The notes under the pieces are model-generated. The model saw nothing but the letters and a program-made list of their open reading frames with translations, was not told the DNA's origin and did no database searches. Positions 18,847 through 27,838 of a stretch of DNA of 39,971 nt are shown piece by piece. The stretch is from Candidatus Brevefilum sp. (GTDB lineage: Bacteria > Chloroflexota > Anaerolineae > Anaerolineales > Anaerolineaceae). Numbering within the stretch: the first letter of the stretch is position 1; each line of letters begins with the position of its first letter. A program made the translations under genes and the position numbers. The stretch spans positions 1-39,971 of the forward strand of contig JAHYJN010000024.1 of assembly GCA_019428905.1 (NCBI GenBank), in the 5' to 3' direction.

Positions 18847-20396
18847 TGCATATCTTCCAGTCCTCCTGAAAGGAAATAATCAACGACAATTTTATTGGTC
18901 AACCACTCAATTGGCGCCAGGTCATCTGTGTAAACCCGTGTTACATCCGGAGTTTGCTGGCGAAAAGTGATCGTTGTCGCCATCGCTTCTAACAGCAGGG
19001 GATGCACTTCAGTTGAGCTTAATGCAGAATAATTTGCCATTAAATAATCCCAACTTCCCGCTTGTTTGGTGGCAAATAGCATCGTGTTAAATGAATCAGG
19101 TACATCCATCACAAATATCGTCGGAAACACTTGGCGGATAGTGGTACCCAAATCGTTAACCAATGTCCGATCTAATGGACTGCGGCCAATATTGATCACC
19201 ATCACGCCATCCTCGGCCAGGCGCTCATGTACCACTTGGAAAAATTCTAATGTGGTCATTTGCCAGGGAATATAAGGCGGTCGGTAAGCATCAACACTGA
19301 TAATGTCATAGGATCCCCGGCTTCGTTCGAGACCCCAGCGCCCATCCTGTACAAAAACCTCCAGCCCAGGCTGATTCATGTCAAAATATGTTCGGCCGAC
19401 TTCCACAATCAATGGGTCTATTTCAAATCCATCTATCTCAATATCCCCATACACAGCCTGAGCCTGCCGGGCTGTGGTACCCGCAGCTAGTCCAACGATG
19501 GCCATTCGTTGGACGGATTTTGGCGTGCGCAAAGGAGGATTAAAGAATGGGGCAACCAGCACCTGTGACCAGGGGCCAAAATAGTTCAACTGTGTGGGAT
19601 GAAAAACAGAGTGCATCCCTTGGCCCTCATTTAACCGCAAGTAACGGAATTGATTTTGCTCAACCACCTGGATGTAATTGTACGAAGATTCACCTTCAAA
19701 GATGAGACCCTGTGTGGCTTTATCCGCTCCCTGTGCTCCAAAGAGCCACAATAAAATCAGCACCATCGGCATCCATACCATGCGCAGCCAGGACCTGAAG
19801 TCCACATAAACCCAAAATCCAACCGTGGCGACTAGCATTAAAAGGCTGCTGAAAAACAAGAATGTGCGATACGTACCGATCAGGGGTACCAAGATCAGCA
19901 CCGGCAAAAAAGTACCGATAAATGCCCCCAGGGTTGAAATCGCCGAAAGACGACCTGCAGTCTTACCCACCTGTGTCGCATCGACCAATGTTAACTTGAG
20001 TGCAAAGGGTGAAATCATCCCCAACAGTGTTACTGGGATAATAAATAGAACCATCACGGTCACAAAGGCACCTGCTAAGATCGGCATTTGGTAAAGGTCA
20101 AAGGCATTTGCTGTAATTCGTAAAATGGGTCGCGAAACCATCGGGACCAAGCCAACCGTTAAGCTTCCCCACATCAATATTCGATAAAAATATTGGTGCT
20201 GTGGAAATCTATCCGCAATTTTTCCGCCCAACCAATAACCTACGGTGAGATAGATCAAAATCAAGCCAATGATCGATGCCCACACAAGATTACTGCTGCC
20301 AAAAACATTACCCAGTAACCGCGAAGCTGATAATTCAACAGCTAATGCGGTCATCCCGGAAAAAAAGACTGTGATGTAAAGAAAATACTTCTTCAA
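18843..20396 (-). CDS. Fused membrane/spermidine-synthase-like protein
   Basis: The N-terminal half (about 1-215) has seven or so hydrophobic helices like the permease-like part of fused MFS/spermidine synthases. The C-terminal half (about 285-480) is a SAM-dependent aminopropyltransferase-like Rossmann domain: MAIVGLAAGTTARQAQAVYG, EIDGFEIDPLIVEVGRTYF and SVDAYRPPYIPWQMTTLEFF. The glycine-rich motif is GLAAGTTARQ where true spermidine synthases have GGGDG, so polyamine synthesis is doubtful. TTG start at 20396 is supported by AAGAGGA just upstream. A -10-like TATAAT lies about 35 nt upstream without a clear -35. Substrate unknown. Confidence 0.82.
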   Translation of the reverse strand: MKKYFLYITVFFSGMTALAVELSASRLLGNVFGSSNLVWASIIGLILIYLTVGYWLGGKIADRFPQHQYFYRILMWGSLTVGLVPMVSRPILRITANAFDLYQMPILAGAFVTVMVLFIIPVTLLGMISPFALKLTLVDATQVGKTAGRLSAISTLGAFIGTFLPVLILVPLIGTYRTFLFFSSLLMLVATVGFWVYVDFRSWLRMVWMPMVLILLWLFGAQGADKATQGLIFEGESSYNYIQVVEQNQFRYLRLNEGQGMHSVFHPTQLNYFGPWSQVLVAPFFNPPLRTPKSVQRMAIVGLAAGTTARQAQAVYGDIEIDGFEIDPLIVEVGRTYFDMNQPGLEVFVQDGRWGLERSRGSYDIISVDAYRPPYIPWQMTTLEFFQVVHERLAEDGVMVINIGRSPLDRTLVNDLGTTIRQVFPTIFVMDVPDSFNTMLFATKQAGSWDYLMANYSALSSTEVHPLLLEAMATTITFRQQTPDVTRVYTDDLAPIEWLTNKIVVDYFLSGGLEDMQ

Positions 20397-20713
20397 AGGG
20401 TTCCTCTTAACTTTGTATTCAACGATTGGATTATAACGGAAAACACGAGATCATCGACATTTTCGCAAAACTAGGGTTTTCTCTTGACTTCAAATTATCT
20501 ACTAACTAACATCAACATTGCAGGAAGGATCACCAAGGAAAGAACCTGCTGAAGGATCCCAATGGCTTTTAGAGCCACAGAGAACGCTTCTAAGCCCTCT
20601 AATCATAATGGCATGGGTACAAATGTATATTTCCAAAATTATGGCTTGAAAATGCCTTTTTATCTTAAGTGAGCGAAAACGATCACCCATCTGAAACCCA
20701 ATAATTTTGTGGA
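20397..20713. other. 317-base gap without a convincing gene
   Basis: No gene is supported here. On the minus strand an open stretch of 36 codons (20495-20602) reads as a hydrophobic peptide (ALKAIGILQQVLSLVILPAM) closed by in-frame stops and without a ribosome-binding site. A 62-codon minus frame at 20502-20690 has no family character. It may be decayed coding DNA plus the promoter of the gene at 20396. Confidence 0.5.
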
Positions 20714-21112
20714 CTATTCTTGATCAATATCTTGGACTTCAAATAAGGTTATTTGTATCCCTTCAGGTGATTCAACTCGCGCGTTAAGGTCATTCCACGG
20801 GGTTAATACGGGTTCATGAACAAGCTTAGCACCGTAATTTAATGCACGCTTTAACGCCGCGTTTAGATCATCGACCTGAAAAGCGAAACGGATTTGTCCA
20901 CTAACTTTCTTACCAACTTCGATTTCATCAACCGAACTGGCGTAGGATTTGTCAAATATCTCAAGGATCGCACGACCTGCAAAAAACATCTGACCTGTTC
21001 CGTTTTCGGTCCAAACCTCTCCAGGGTCCAATCCCAGACCATCACGATAAAATGCAACTGCAGCATTAAAATCATCACATGTCAGCGCAACCCTGAATTC
21101 ATTTACTGTCAT
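20714..21112 (-). CDS. VOC-superfamily (glyoxalase/bleomycin-resistance-like) protein
   Basis: A 132-residue single-unit VOC protein with two beta-alpha-beta-beta-beta modules. The first has LTCDDFNAAVAFYRDGLGLD, the second has FQVDDLNAALKRALNYGAKL and ESPEGIQITLFEV, the usual final metal-ligand strand. Members include lyases, dioxygenases and drug-binding proteins; nothing here picks one. It stands alone between the tRNA terminator and a non-coding gap. Confidence 0.85.
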   Translation of the reverse strand: MTVNEFRVALTCDDFNAAVAFYRDGLGLDPGEVWTENGTGQMFFAGRAILEIFDKSYASSVDEIEVGKKVSGQIRFAFQVDDLNAALKRALNYGAKLVHEPVLTPWNDLNARVESPEGIQITLFEVQDIDQE

Positions 21113-21221
21113 TTCTGGAGTTTCCTTGCTTGAAGATAATGGATTGATCCTATAAGTATATTAAAATTGTAATTCATCAAAGGAAATTGAATCGCATTAG
21201 GGGTTCTTTTATTCAAAACAG

Positions 21222-21247
21222 AAAAACCCAGAGTAAACTGGGTTTTT
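21222..21247 (-). terminator. Terminator after tRNA-Gln
   Basis: AAAAACCCAG (21222-21231) pairs with CTGGGTTTTT (21238-21247) across AGTAAA. On the minus strand the stem ends in a T run, 5 nt past the tRNA 3' end. The symmetric A/T flanks could also stop plus-strand transcripts. Confidence 0.85.
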
Positions 21248-21252
21248 CAAGC

Positions 21253-21323
21253 TGGGGGTGAAGGATTCGAACCTCCATAAACAGATTCAGAGTCTGCTGT
21301 CCTACCATTAGACGAACCCCCAT
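21253..21323 (-). tRNA. tRNA-Gln(CUG)
   Basis: A full cloverleaf of 71 nt. The acceptor stem TGGGGGT pairs with ACCCCCA and the discriminator is G. The anticodon stem CAGA/TCTG encloses loop CTCTGAA, so the anticodon is CUG, reading CAG. The T arm has GGTTCGAATCC. No CCA is encoded. The U1-A72 pair is usual for tRNA-Gln. Confidence 0.95.
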
Positions 21324-21374
21324 CGTTTAATGATGGGCTCTATTTTACCAAATACAATGCAAAGTATCAAGTAA

Positions 21375-22484
21375 CTACGCACGGGTGGGAGATCGCATGG
21401 CTACGCTTTCAACCATACCAATTCCAAGCATCAATGACAACAAAGAACTACCGCCATAACTAACAAAGGGTAACGTCAACCCCGTCACCGGGATCACATT
21501 AAGATTAACGCCGATATTCACCGCAGACTGGAAGAAAATCAGAACGCCAAATCCATATGCAATTAATGAACCAAAGCTGTCTGCTGCATTCTGCGAGATA
21601 TAGAAACAGCGAAGAATGATTACCACCAACAAAGCAATTACCAATACCGTGCCTACAAACCCAAATTCTGCGGCTAAAACAGAAAAGATAAAATCGGTGT
21701 GGCGCACTTTTAAGAACCGCAGTTGGACCTGAGAGGACTGGTTGTATCCCTGACCATACCATCCACCCGTTCCGATCGTGATTAACGCCTGGTCAACGTT
21801 GTAGGTTTCACCATAACGTGCATTCGGATCGGGAAAAAGGAAATTCGTTATTCTTTGCAGCTGGTAATCCGCCAAGAAAGCAAAACCCGTTAAAGCACCG
21901 ATCAATATGACAAAAATCAGGATAGCCACAACAATCAAGATATAGCGGATCTTGATACCAGTGATCCAGAGAAATGAAAACCAAATCACCAATAAAACAA
22001 TCGTCATGCTTAAGTTCGGTTGCAAGAAAATCCAAATCAGTAAGCCGCCTACAAACACAGCACTACGTAGAATCATTGAGGGGTTGAGTGACTTTTGCTT
22101 GAAATTTGAAAATAGGTTAGCCAACCCCAGGATGATGACAATTTTTGCCAACTCGGCCGGCTGAACAAGGATCTGTCCCACCTCCAGCCATCGTACCGCA
22201 CCAAACCTGGCTTCAGCTGTAAAAACGAATAGCAAAAACCCCATGGTCACAAAATACATCGGTGGGATTAAGGTAATCCAATACTTATAGTCGACGGCAG
22301 CGACAACGAAAAGAACCACCAGGCTGATCGCGAGAAACGTCGTCTGGCGTTGAGGGTGATCTTCCAGCTCAATATTGCCTGCAATTGAGCTGCGGATCAA
22401 CGCGATGCCCACAATTGAAAGGATCAACGCTGCACCGAACAGCCAAAAATCAAAATTTTGCCAGACGTTACGTAGGTTCTTCAT
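21375..22484 (-). CDS. rodA: Rod-shape peptidoglycan glycosyltransferase RodA (SEDS family)
   Basis: This SEDS polymerase makes glycan strands from lipid II during elongation, paired with PBP2. The 369-residue protein is almost wholly membrane helices, with the family C-terminal block PVTGLTLPFVSYGGSSLLS and the QPNLSMTIVLLVIW segment, plus the extracellular loop GTGGWYGQG. RodA is preferred over FtsW because mrdA, mreBCD and no division genes other than min lie upstream. It starts 18 nt after minE and is the last protein gene before tRNA-Gln. Confidence 0.92.
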   Translation of the reverse strand: MKNLRNVWQNFDFWLFGAALILSIVGIALIRSSIAGNIELEDHPQRQTTFLAISLVVLFVVAAVDYKYWITLIPPMYFVTMGFLLFVFTAEARFGAVRWLEVGQILVQPAELAKIVIILGLANLFSNFKQKSLNPSMILRSAVFVGGLLIWIFLQPNLSMTIVLLVIWFSFLWITGIKIRYILIVVAILIFVILIGALTGFAFLADYQLQRITNFLFPDPNARYGETYNVDQALITIGTGGWYGQGYNQSSQVQLRFLKVRHTDFIFSVLAAEFGFVGTVLVIALLVVIILRCFYISQNAADSFGSLIAYGFGVLIFFQSAVNIGVNLNVIPVTGLTLPFVSYGGSSLLSLMLGIGMVESVAMRSPTRA

Positions 22485-22502
22485 CAGCCAGAGACCATTA
22501 AT

Positions 22503-22769
22503 TTATCGCCGTCGCAGACGGGGGCTTTGCAGAGGAATATTGGCAATTAACGTCTGCTCGCGCCCTTCTACCTGAATTTGTATCTCGGTATCCGCAGCAT
22601 TAATTTCAACATACTCCGAGATTACCTGGATCAGACGATCTTTTAAACTTTTCAGGTCTTCCGGGCTGAGGTCTGTGCGGTCATGCACCAAAACCAAATG
22701 TAATCGTTCTTTAGCTTGCACAGCACTTGAGGTTGATTTACCGAAGAGACGATCTAAAAATGAAGCCAT
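22503..22769 (-). CDS. minE: Division-site topological factor MinE
   Basis: MinE stimulates the MinD ATPase and sweeps MinCD off the membrane, giving pole-to-pole oscillation. The 88-residue protein has the membrane-binding N-terminus (ASFLDRLFG), the MinD-binding region (KERLHLVLVHDRTDLSPEDL) and the dimer strand region (ISEYVEINAADTEIQIQ). It starts 1 nt after the minD stop. Confidence 0.95.
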   Translation of the reverse strand: MASFLDRLFGKSTSSAVQAKERLHLVLVHDRTDLSPEDLKSLKDRLIQVISEYVEINAADTEIQIQVEGREQTLIANIPLQSPRLRRR

Positions 22770-22770
22770 A

Positions 22771-23571
22771 TCAGCTGCCTCCGGAAAACAGTTTTCCTAA
22801 ACGCATTAACAGCCCCTCTTTTTCATCCAACACCATCAAGGGGACATCTTCGCCCATCAAACGCCTTGCAATATTTAAAAATGCCGTGCCAGCTTTGCTT
22901 TTATCATTCAGAACAACCGGTTGTCCGTGGTTGGTGCTGACAAGAACGGATTCATCTTCTGGGACAATCCCAATTAATGGGATAGCCAAAAGATCGACAA
23001 CATCCGATGCAGAAAGCATATCACCTCGTTTGACCATCCCAGGGTTGATGCGATTAATGACCAATTTTGCCGGCGCTTTTTCGTCTGCTTCAACCAAACC
23101 AATAATCCGATCAGCATCCCGAACGGATGATACCTCGGGGTTGGTAATAACCAAAACTTCATCTGCAGGAGCTAAAGCATTCCGAAAACCTCGTTCGATA
23201 CCTGCCGGGGAGTCAATGATGACCCAATCCACTTCTGGTCGCAACTCATTGCATAACCTGACCATATCACTCGGAGCAATGGCTGATTTATCCCGGGTTT
23301 GAGCAGCAGGTATTAGGTGCAAATTGGCATAACGCCGGTCGCGGATCATAGCCTGGGTCAACCGGCAGTTGCCTTCAACCGCGTCCACAAGATCGTAAAC
23401 GATGCGGTTCTCCAACCCCATCACGACATCTAAATTGCGTAAACCAATATCAGTGTCAATACAGACCACATTTTGTCCCAATGAAGCTAAAGCCAGCCCT
23501 AAATTTGCTGTTGTTGTTGTTTTGCCCACCCCACCCTTACCCGAGGTGATTGTCACTACTCTTCCGTTCAT
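22771..23571 (-). CDS. minD: Septum-site ATPase MinD
   Basis: This deviant Walker A ATPase dimerises on the membrane and recruits MinC. The start is taken at the ATG at 23571 (MNGRVVTITSGKGGVGKTTT), with AAGGAG upstream; the frame continues 8 codons further but those lie in minC. Visible are KGGVGKT, the switch region DSPAGIERGF, and the C-terminal amphipathic membrane-targeting helix (EGLLMRLGKLFSGGS). 266 residues. It lies 11 nt after minC. Confidence 0.96.
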   Translation of the reverse strand: MNGRVVTITSGKGGVGKTTTTANLGLALASLGQNVVCIDTDIGLRNLDVVMGLENRIVYDLVDAVEGNCRLTQAMIRDRRYANLHLIPAAQTRDKSAIAPSDMVRLCNELRPEVDWVIIDSPAGIERGFRNALAPADEVLVITNPEVSSVRDADRIIGLVEADEKAPAKLVINRINPGMVKRGDMLSASDVVDLLAIPLIGIVPEDESVLVSTNHGQPVVLNDKSKAGTAFLNIARRLMGEDVPLMVLDEKEGLLMRLGKLFSGGS

Positions 23572-23582
23572 TAATCTCCTTA

Positions 23583-24245
23583 TTAATGCTTCCATGGTTC
23601 AGCGATGATCTGACCATCCACAATACTCGCAATCTCGGGTTTAGATTCAACCTGCTCTTGTGGCGTGGTCGTAATTTTCGATGCAATTCGCAATTGTGTT
23701 GGGGAAAGGTCAAGCGCACACACAACCGCTGCCTGATCCCCTTCCGCACCAGCATGCACGGTCCCCCGCAATCGACCCCAAACAACCACACTGCCAGTTG
23801 CAATGATTTCTGCGCCAGGGTTGACATCACCAAGCACAATCACATGCCCCTGGTAAGCGACCTTGAAGCCTGACCGCAATGTCCGATGAATAAAAATGGC
23901 TGGCTCACCCGTAAAAACAGTTTCCAGAGGTTTTAACTTCTGCTCCGAGTTCAGCCTGGGTTTTTCAACTTTGGTGACCAGACCCATCTCTTTGGCAACC
24001 TTTTGAGTCACCAAGGATTTACTGATAACCCCATGCAGAATAACGTCATGGGCCATCAGTAAATCACAAACTTCTCCCAATTCATTGGCACCTAGAACCA
24101 TGTTGCCAACATCAAAAACCAATTGTGCCCCCTTGAAAAAGTCTCCTTTTTCTTTAATCTTACCAATCAGCGCGTCTTTAGCATCCTGCCATTCCTGTTC
24201 TTCGAGGGTGACCAGGATACCTTCCTTAATGCCTTTAATTTCCAT
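23583..24245 (-). CDS. minC: Septum-site inhibitor MinC
   Basis: MinC inhibits FtsZ ring assembly away from midcell. The 220-residue protein has an N-terminal FtsZ-contacting domain (about 1-95) and the C-terminal beta-helix (GHVIVLGDVNPGAEIIATGS, VVVWGRLRGTVHAGAEGD) that binds MinD, followed by a 35-residue tail. It starts the min group, 87 nt after mrdA; a TATAAT lies at 24307-24302 on the minus strand, so min-rodA may also have its own promoter, though the -35 is weak. Shine-Dalgarno is poor. Confidence 0.93.
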   Translation of the reverse strand: MEIKGIKEGILVTLEEQEWQDAKDALIGKIKEKGDFFKGAQLVFDVGNMVLGANELGEVCDLLMAHDVILHGVISKSLVTQKVAKEMGLVTKVEKPRLNSEQKLKPLETVFTGEPAIFIHRTLRSGFKVAYQGHVIVLGDVNPGAEIIATGSVVVWGRLRGTVHAGAEGDQAAVVCALDLSPTQLRIASKITTTPQEQVESKPEIASIVDGQIIAEPWKH

Positions 24246-24332
24246 TGTTTTCTGGTTTAATATGAGGTTGTTTTATATGGTTTGGTCGAATCATGCTCAT
24301 CATTATACTTTAGCACACCAGATCCGACCGTC

Positions 24333-26420
24333 TCACTGGGAATTTTCTAAATCAATCGCCTTCAGCTCGAAATAAGCATCGATCACCCGCCGTACGACAG
24401 GCGCTGAAAGGGTTGCACCCTCACTCCCGTTGTAAACAAAAGCCACAACCGCAATTTCGGCATCATCCCACGGGGCATAACCCACATACCACGCATGCGA
24501 CGGCCAGGCGCCAAACGTACACTTCCCTTGTGCTGCTGCAATATCATCACAATATTCTGCTGTGCCTGTCTTCCCAGCAGACCGGCTCGAATCATTTTGG
24601 AATAACGCTTTATGCCGCTCAATTTCATACCTGCTTGCTGTCCCGTCTGTGACAACCAAACGCATCGCCTGGTTAGCCAACTCTACCACCCAGGGTTCAA
24701 CAGCTTTGGTCTCGCCAGTTGGGTTATTGCCCTGATAAATATTAATTACTGGATCTTTGGTAATATCCCAACGATAACTGGGAGTCAATTCCTGTTTTAG
24801 GGTGCCATCTTTTGAAACGATCCGGTCAATCAGTGTCACATCCATCAACTTCCCGCCATTGGCAATGGTTGAGATTGAATTCAACACCTGGAGCGGGGTT
24901 GCCAACACGAACCCCTGTCCCACCGCTGCTGTATAGGTATCCCCAGTTGCCCAGTTTTCTCCTAAATTAATCCGTTTCCAGGTTGGGTTTGGAATCAGTC
25001 CATCCTGCTCGCCAGGCAGTTCAATGCCTGACAGGGTGCCGTACCCTAAAGCTTTAGCGTATTCACTCATGTGCCAGATTCCAAGGCCTTCCCCTGGAAC
25101 TTCATCTTGATAACCACCGCCCACCTTATACCAGTAGACATTACATGATAAAGCGACACCCCACATAAAATCGACCATTCCATGTCCATTACGATCCCAA
25201 CACACAAATTGACGGGGGGTGCCTGGATCATTTTCATAAAATCGCTGCATCACGGTGATGATCCCTGGGTCAAAGATTTCATAATCCGGTGTTACCACAC
25301 CTTCATTTAAGACGCCTAATGCTGATGCCATCTTAAAGACTGATCCGGGAGGATGCTCAGCTGAAATGGCATGATTGAACAACGGTCGCTGCGGATCATT
25401 GCTCAACTGCTCATAATAATAGCCTGGGATTACCCGTTCCATGCGATTATTTTCAAAATTGGGGTATGACACCAGGGCTAACACCTCACCTGTTTTCGGG
25501 TTCATGGCGATCACCACGCCGTTATTCGAGATTGTCCGCCCTGCAAAATTGTTCCAAAACGCCATTTCATCAATCAGAGCCTCACGAGCAATGGCCTGCA
25601 AGCGTGTGTCGATTGTTAGGTAAATGTCATCACCTGGGATGGGATCAATCGGTTCCGCCAGGTTGCGAATAATTTCTCCTGCAACATTCACCTCTACCCT
25701 CCGCAGGCCGTTGGTGCCTGCCAGGATATCATTCAGCGACTGTTCAACACCTGCATAACCAACCTTATCGCGTGCAGCAACAAAACCTCGCTCAACGTAG
25801 TAATCTTCTAAAATTGCCGGGATTGGCCCTAAGAAACCGATAATCTCAGAGGTCAATTCTCCTGTTGGATATTGCCGGACAGGCGTAATTTCCACATCGA
25901 TTCCAGGCCATTTTTCCCTGTTTTCCATCACTACCATTGCCACTTCTTGTGGAACATTACATTTCAAGGCGGTCGGCTGATAAGGCCAGTTCGTTGAAGC
26001 GATAAACACAACTTCTGAAATGCCCAACTCGCTGAGACACGGGGTAAAAGCCCGCACCGTTTCTTCGTCGGTATCGCCTAAGTTAACCGGCATGTCAATC
26101 AAGCCGGAAAGTCCCCGAAATATCGACTGGGTGTCCCCTTCGTCTCGTGGTAAATAGCCGGGAGTGACCACCACGTTATAAGATGCGACATTCTGTGCCA
26201 GAATGAAACCGTTTCGGTCATATATTGTCCCACGGATAGCAGGATCACGGATGATTCGAGTTCGGTTTTCATTGGCTTGGGCAACATAAGCAGACCCTTG
26301 CAAGATTTGCAGATCAAACAATCGCAGCAAGAAAAAACCGAAAATTGTAACAATCAAAATATACAGGACGGTATACCGCCACTTTTCGTATCGACGACTT
26401 CTTTGTGGAAAAACGTTCAT
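24333..26420 (-). CDS. mrdA: Penicillin-binding protein 2 (elongation transpeptidase)
   Basis: This class B PBP cross-links peptidoglycan in the elongasome with RodA. The 695-residue protein has one N-terminal membrane helix (about 16-34), the dimerisation/pedestal region (DPAIRGTIYDRNG), then the transpeptidase with S360-V-F-K363, S425-C-N427 and K617-T-G. Two cysteines just after KTG (EYCDD and GKCTF) could form an extracellular disulfide. The ATG overlaps the mreD stop by 4 nt. Confidence 0.95.
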   Translation of the reverse strand: MNVFPQRSRRYEKWRYTVLYILIVTIFGFFLLRLFDLQILQGSAYVAQANENRTRIIRDPAIRGTIYDRNGFILAQNVASYNVVVTPGYLPRDEGDTQSIFRGLSGLIDMPVNLGDTDEETVRAFTPCLSELGISEVVFIASTNWPYQPTALKCNVPQEVAMVVMENREKWPGIDVEITPVRQYPTGELTSEIIGFLGPIPAILEDYYVERGFVAARDKVGYAGVEQSLNDILAGTNGLRRVEVNVAGEIIRNLAEPIDPIPGDDIYLTIDTRLQAIAREALIDEMAFWNNFAGRTISNNGVVIAMNPKTGEVLALVSYPNFENNRMERVIPGYYYEQLSNDPQRPLFNHAISAEHPPGSVFKMASALGVLNEGVVTPDYEIFDPGIITVMQRFYENDPGTPRQFVCWDRNGHGMVDFMWGVALSCNVYWYKVGGGYQDEVPGEGLGIWHMSEYAKALGYGTLSGIELPGEQDGLIPNPTWKRINLGENWATGDTYTAAVGQGFVLATPLQVLNSISTIANGGKLMDVTLIDRIVSKDGTLKQELTPSYRWDITKDPVINIYQGNNPTGETKAVEPWVVELANQAMRLVVTDGTASRYEIERHKALFQNDSSRSAGKTGTAEYCDDIAAAQGKCTFGAWPSHAWYVGYAPWDDAEIAVVAFVYNGSEGATLSAPVVRRVIDAYFELKAIDLENSQ

Positions 26421-26920
26421 GCCTCCACCTCCAGCGGAGAAATCCGTCCAGCCAAATCATTTGCAACAGCAAAAATGGGCAGGGCGAATATCAAATTCAA
26501 CAACACACTTGGCAAGATGACACTATCCAGGCTCTGGCTCCATGAAATTGGGGCTCCGATGATCAGTAAAACAACCACATAAAGGGCCTGTTGGAAGAAT
26601 GTACCCAGAAAAACCACAATCAGCATGGCAAACAATGGTGTGCGCCACACCCGTCTCTGCAGGCTCTTTGAAATGGCAACCACTCCAACATAACCAATTA
26701 AAGGGGCGTAAAAAGGCATTGCAGACACGAGGCTGATCAACAAACCAGCAACGACCGTCCACAACCAGCTATTTTTTACCTGCTCCTGCAATGACCACGC
26801 TGCCAGGAATAACAGGATCAAGTCTGCTGATCCAGCGATAAGCCGGGCTTGTGAAAAAATTGTGGTCTGCAAAATAAAAAATACCACAAGTGATAGGGCA
26901 CATACAAGATGAGAAATCAA
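26417..26920 (-). CDS. mreD: Rod shape-determining protein MreD
   Basis: A 167-residue membrane protein of five or six hydrophobic helices, the usual MreD topology; sequence conservation in this family is low. It sits between mreC and mrdA, overlapping mrdA by 4 nt. TTG start at 26920 lies 2 nt after the mreC stop, with GGAG 8 nt upstream. Position and topology give the identity. Confidence 0.88.
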   Translation of the reverse strand: MISHLVCALSLVVFFILQTTIFSQARLIAGSADLILLFLAAWSLQEQVKNSWLWTVVAGLLISLVSAMPFYAPLIGYVGVVAISKSLQRRVWRTPLFAMLIVVFLGTFFQQALYVVVLLIIGAPISWSQSLDSVILPSVLLNLIFALPIFAVANDLAGRISPLEVEA

Positions 26921-26922
26921 AG

Positions 26923-27762
26923 CTATGGCTCCGGAATAAGAGGAGTGATATCCACAGCTTGGAAGTTGTTCACCACCAAAACCGCGCTGATGCTCTCAAA
27001 ATCAACAATTGGCTGCACTGTGGCCGTTTGGAACAAAGCATTTTCACGCCTTTGGGTGGAAAGGACCTGCCCCACGAAAACATTTGGGGGGAAATTACCT
27101 CCCAAACCAGAGGTTAACACCACATCACCTGGTTCAACAACCTGGTCCAATGGAATCATGTCCAATGCAACATCGCCTGTCAGCGATCCAACCAATTGCG
27201 CCTCAATGCCTGCTGATTGCAGACGAATATTGACCACAGATGTGGAGTCGGTAATCAGCTTGACTCGCGCAGCCCCAGCAATCACAGCATCTACTCGCCC
27301 CACCAATCCCTGCTGGGTTACAACTGGCATGCCATAGCGCACGCCGTGATTTGTCCCGCGGTCGATGATAATGTACTGCAAAAACGGACTGATTTCACGA
27401 CCAATAACTGTGGCTGCAATGTAGCTGTATTGAGGGTTCGTTCGCCCAAAATCAAGCAAAGCAAAACAAACCTGGGCTTCACCTAAGCGCTCTTCCATCA
27501 CGATCAATTGCGTTTGCAGTTGGGAGACTTGTGATTCGAGCAGGGTATTTTGTTCTCGCAACTGGGTCACATCCCGTGGTGTGGTTAAGAAATCCCGCGC
27601 TGACAGGTAACGAACTGAGAGCCAGCTCTGGAGTGAGATCAACGGGTTCAAAGATAGATTGAACACAGGCGTGAAATAACCGCTAAGGGCTAAGAACAAT
27701 AATCCGCTGATGACAACAATCAGGATGATGGTTTGAAGGTTTCTGAAGTTCAGGAATTTCAT
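26923..27762 (-). CDS. mreC: Rod shape-determining protein MreC
   Basis: This extracytoplasmic scaffold links MreB/MreD to PBP2. The 279-residue protein has one N-terminal helix (about 11-32), a coiled coil (about 63-95, TQLREQNTLLESQVSQLQTQ) and two beta-barrel domains with DRGTNHGVRYGMPVVTQQGL and DVVLTSGLGGNFPPNVFVGQ. It lies 76 nt downstream of mreB and has its own possible promoter. Confidence 0.94.
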   Translation of the reverse strand: MKFLNFRNLQTIILIVVISGLLFLALSGYFTPVFNLSLNPLISLQSWLSVRYLSARDFLTTPRDVTQLREQNTLLESQVSQLQTQLIVMEERLGEAQVCFALLDFGRTNPQYSYIAATVIGREISPFLQYIIIDRGTNHGVRYGMPVVTQQGLVGRVDAVIAGAARVKLITDSTSVVNIRLQSAGIEAQLVGSLTGDVALDMIPLDQVVEPGDVVLTSGLGGNFPPNVFVGQVLSTQRRENALFQTATVQPIVDFESISAVLVVNNFQAVDITPLIPEP

Positions 27763-27803
27763 AATAAAACGATCCTGTTTTCCTCGATTGGATCGAGTCC
27801 AGA

Positions 27804-27832
27804 ACTATAGGCTATCGGTAAAAAGAAGTCAA
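27804..27832 (-). promoter_or_regulatory. Possible internal promoter before mreC
   Basis: On the minus strand, TTGACT (27832-27827), a 17-nt spacer, then TATAGT (27809-27804). A hairpin CTCGAT-CCA-ATCGAG (27797-27783) follows in the mreC leader. It could uncouple mreC onwards from mreB. Confidence 0.55.
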
Positions 27833-27838
27833 GATTGG

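Noticed and set aside
20502-20690. 62-codon minus frame as a small gene
   Set aside because: No ribosome-binding site, no family character and unusual composition.
22727-23302. 191-codon plus frame
   Set aside because: Antisense to minD; Ser/Thr/Arg-rich shadow translation.
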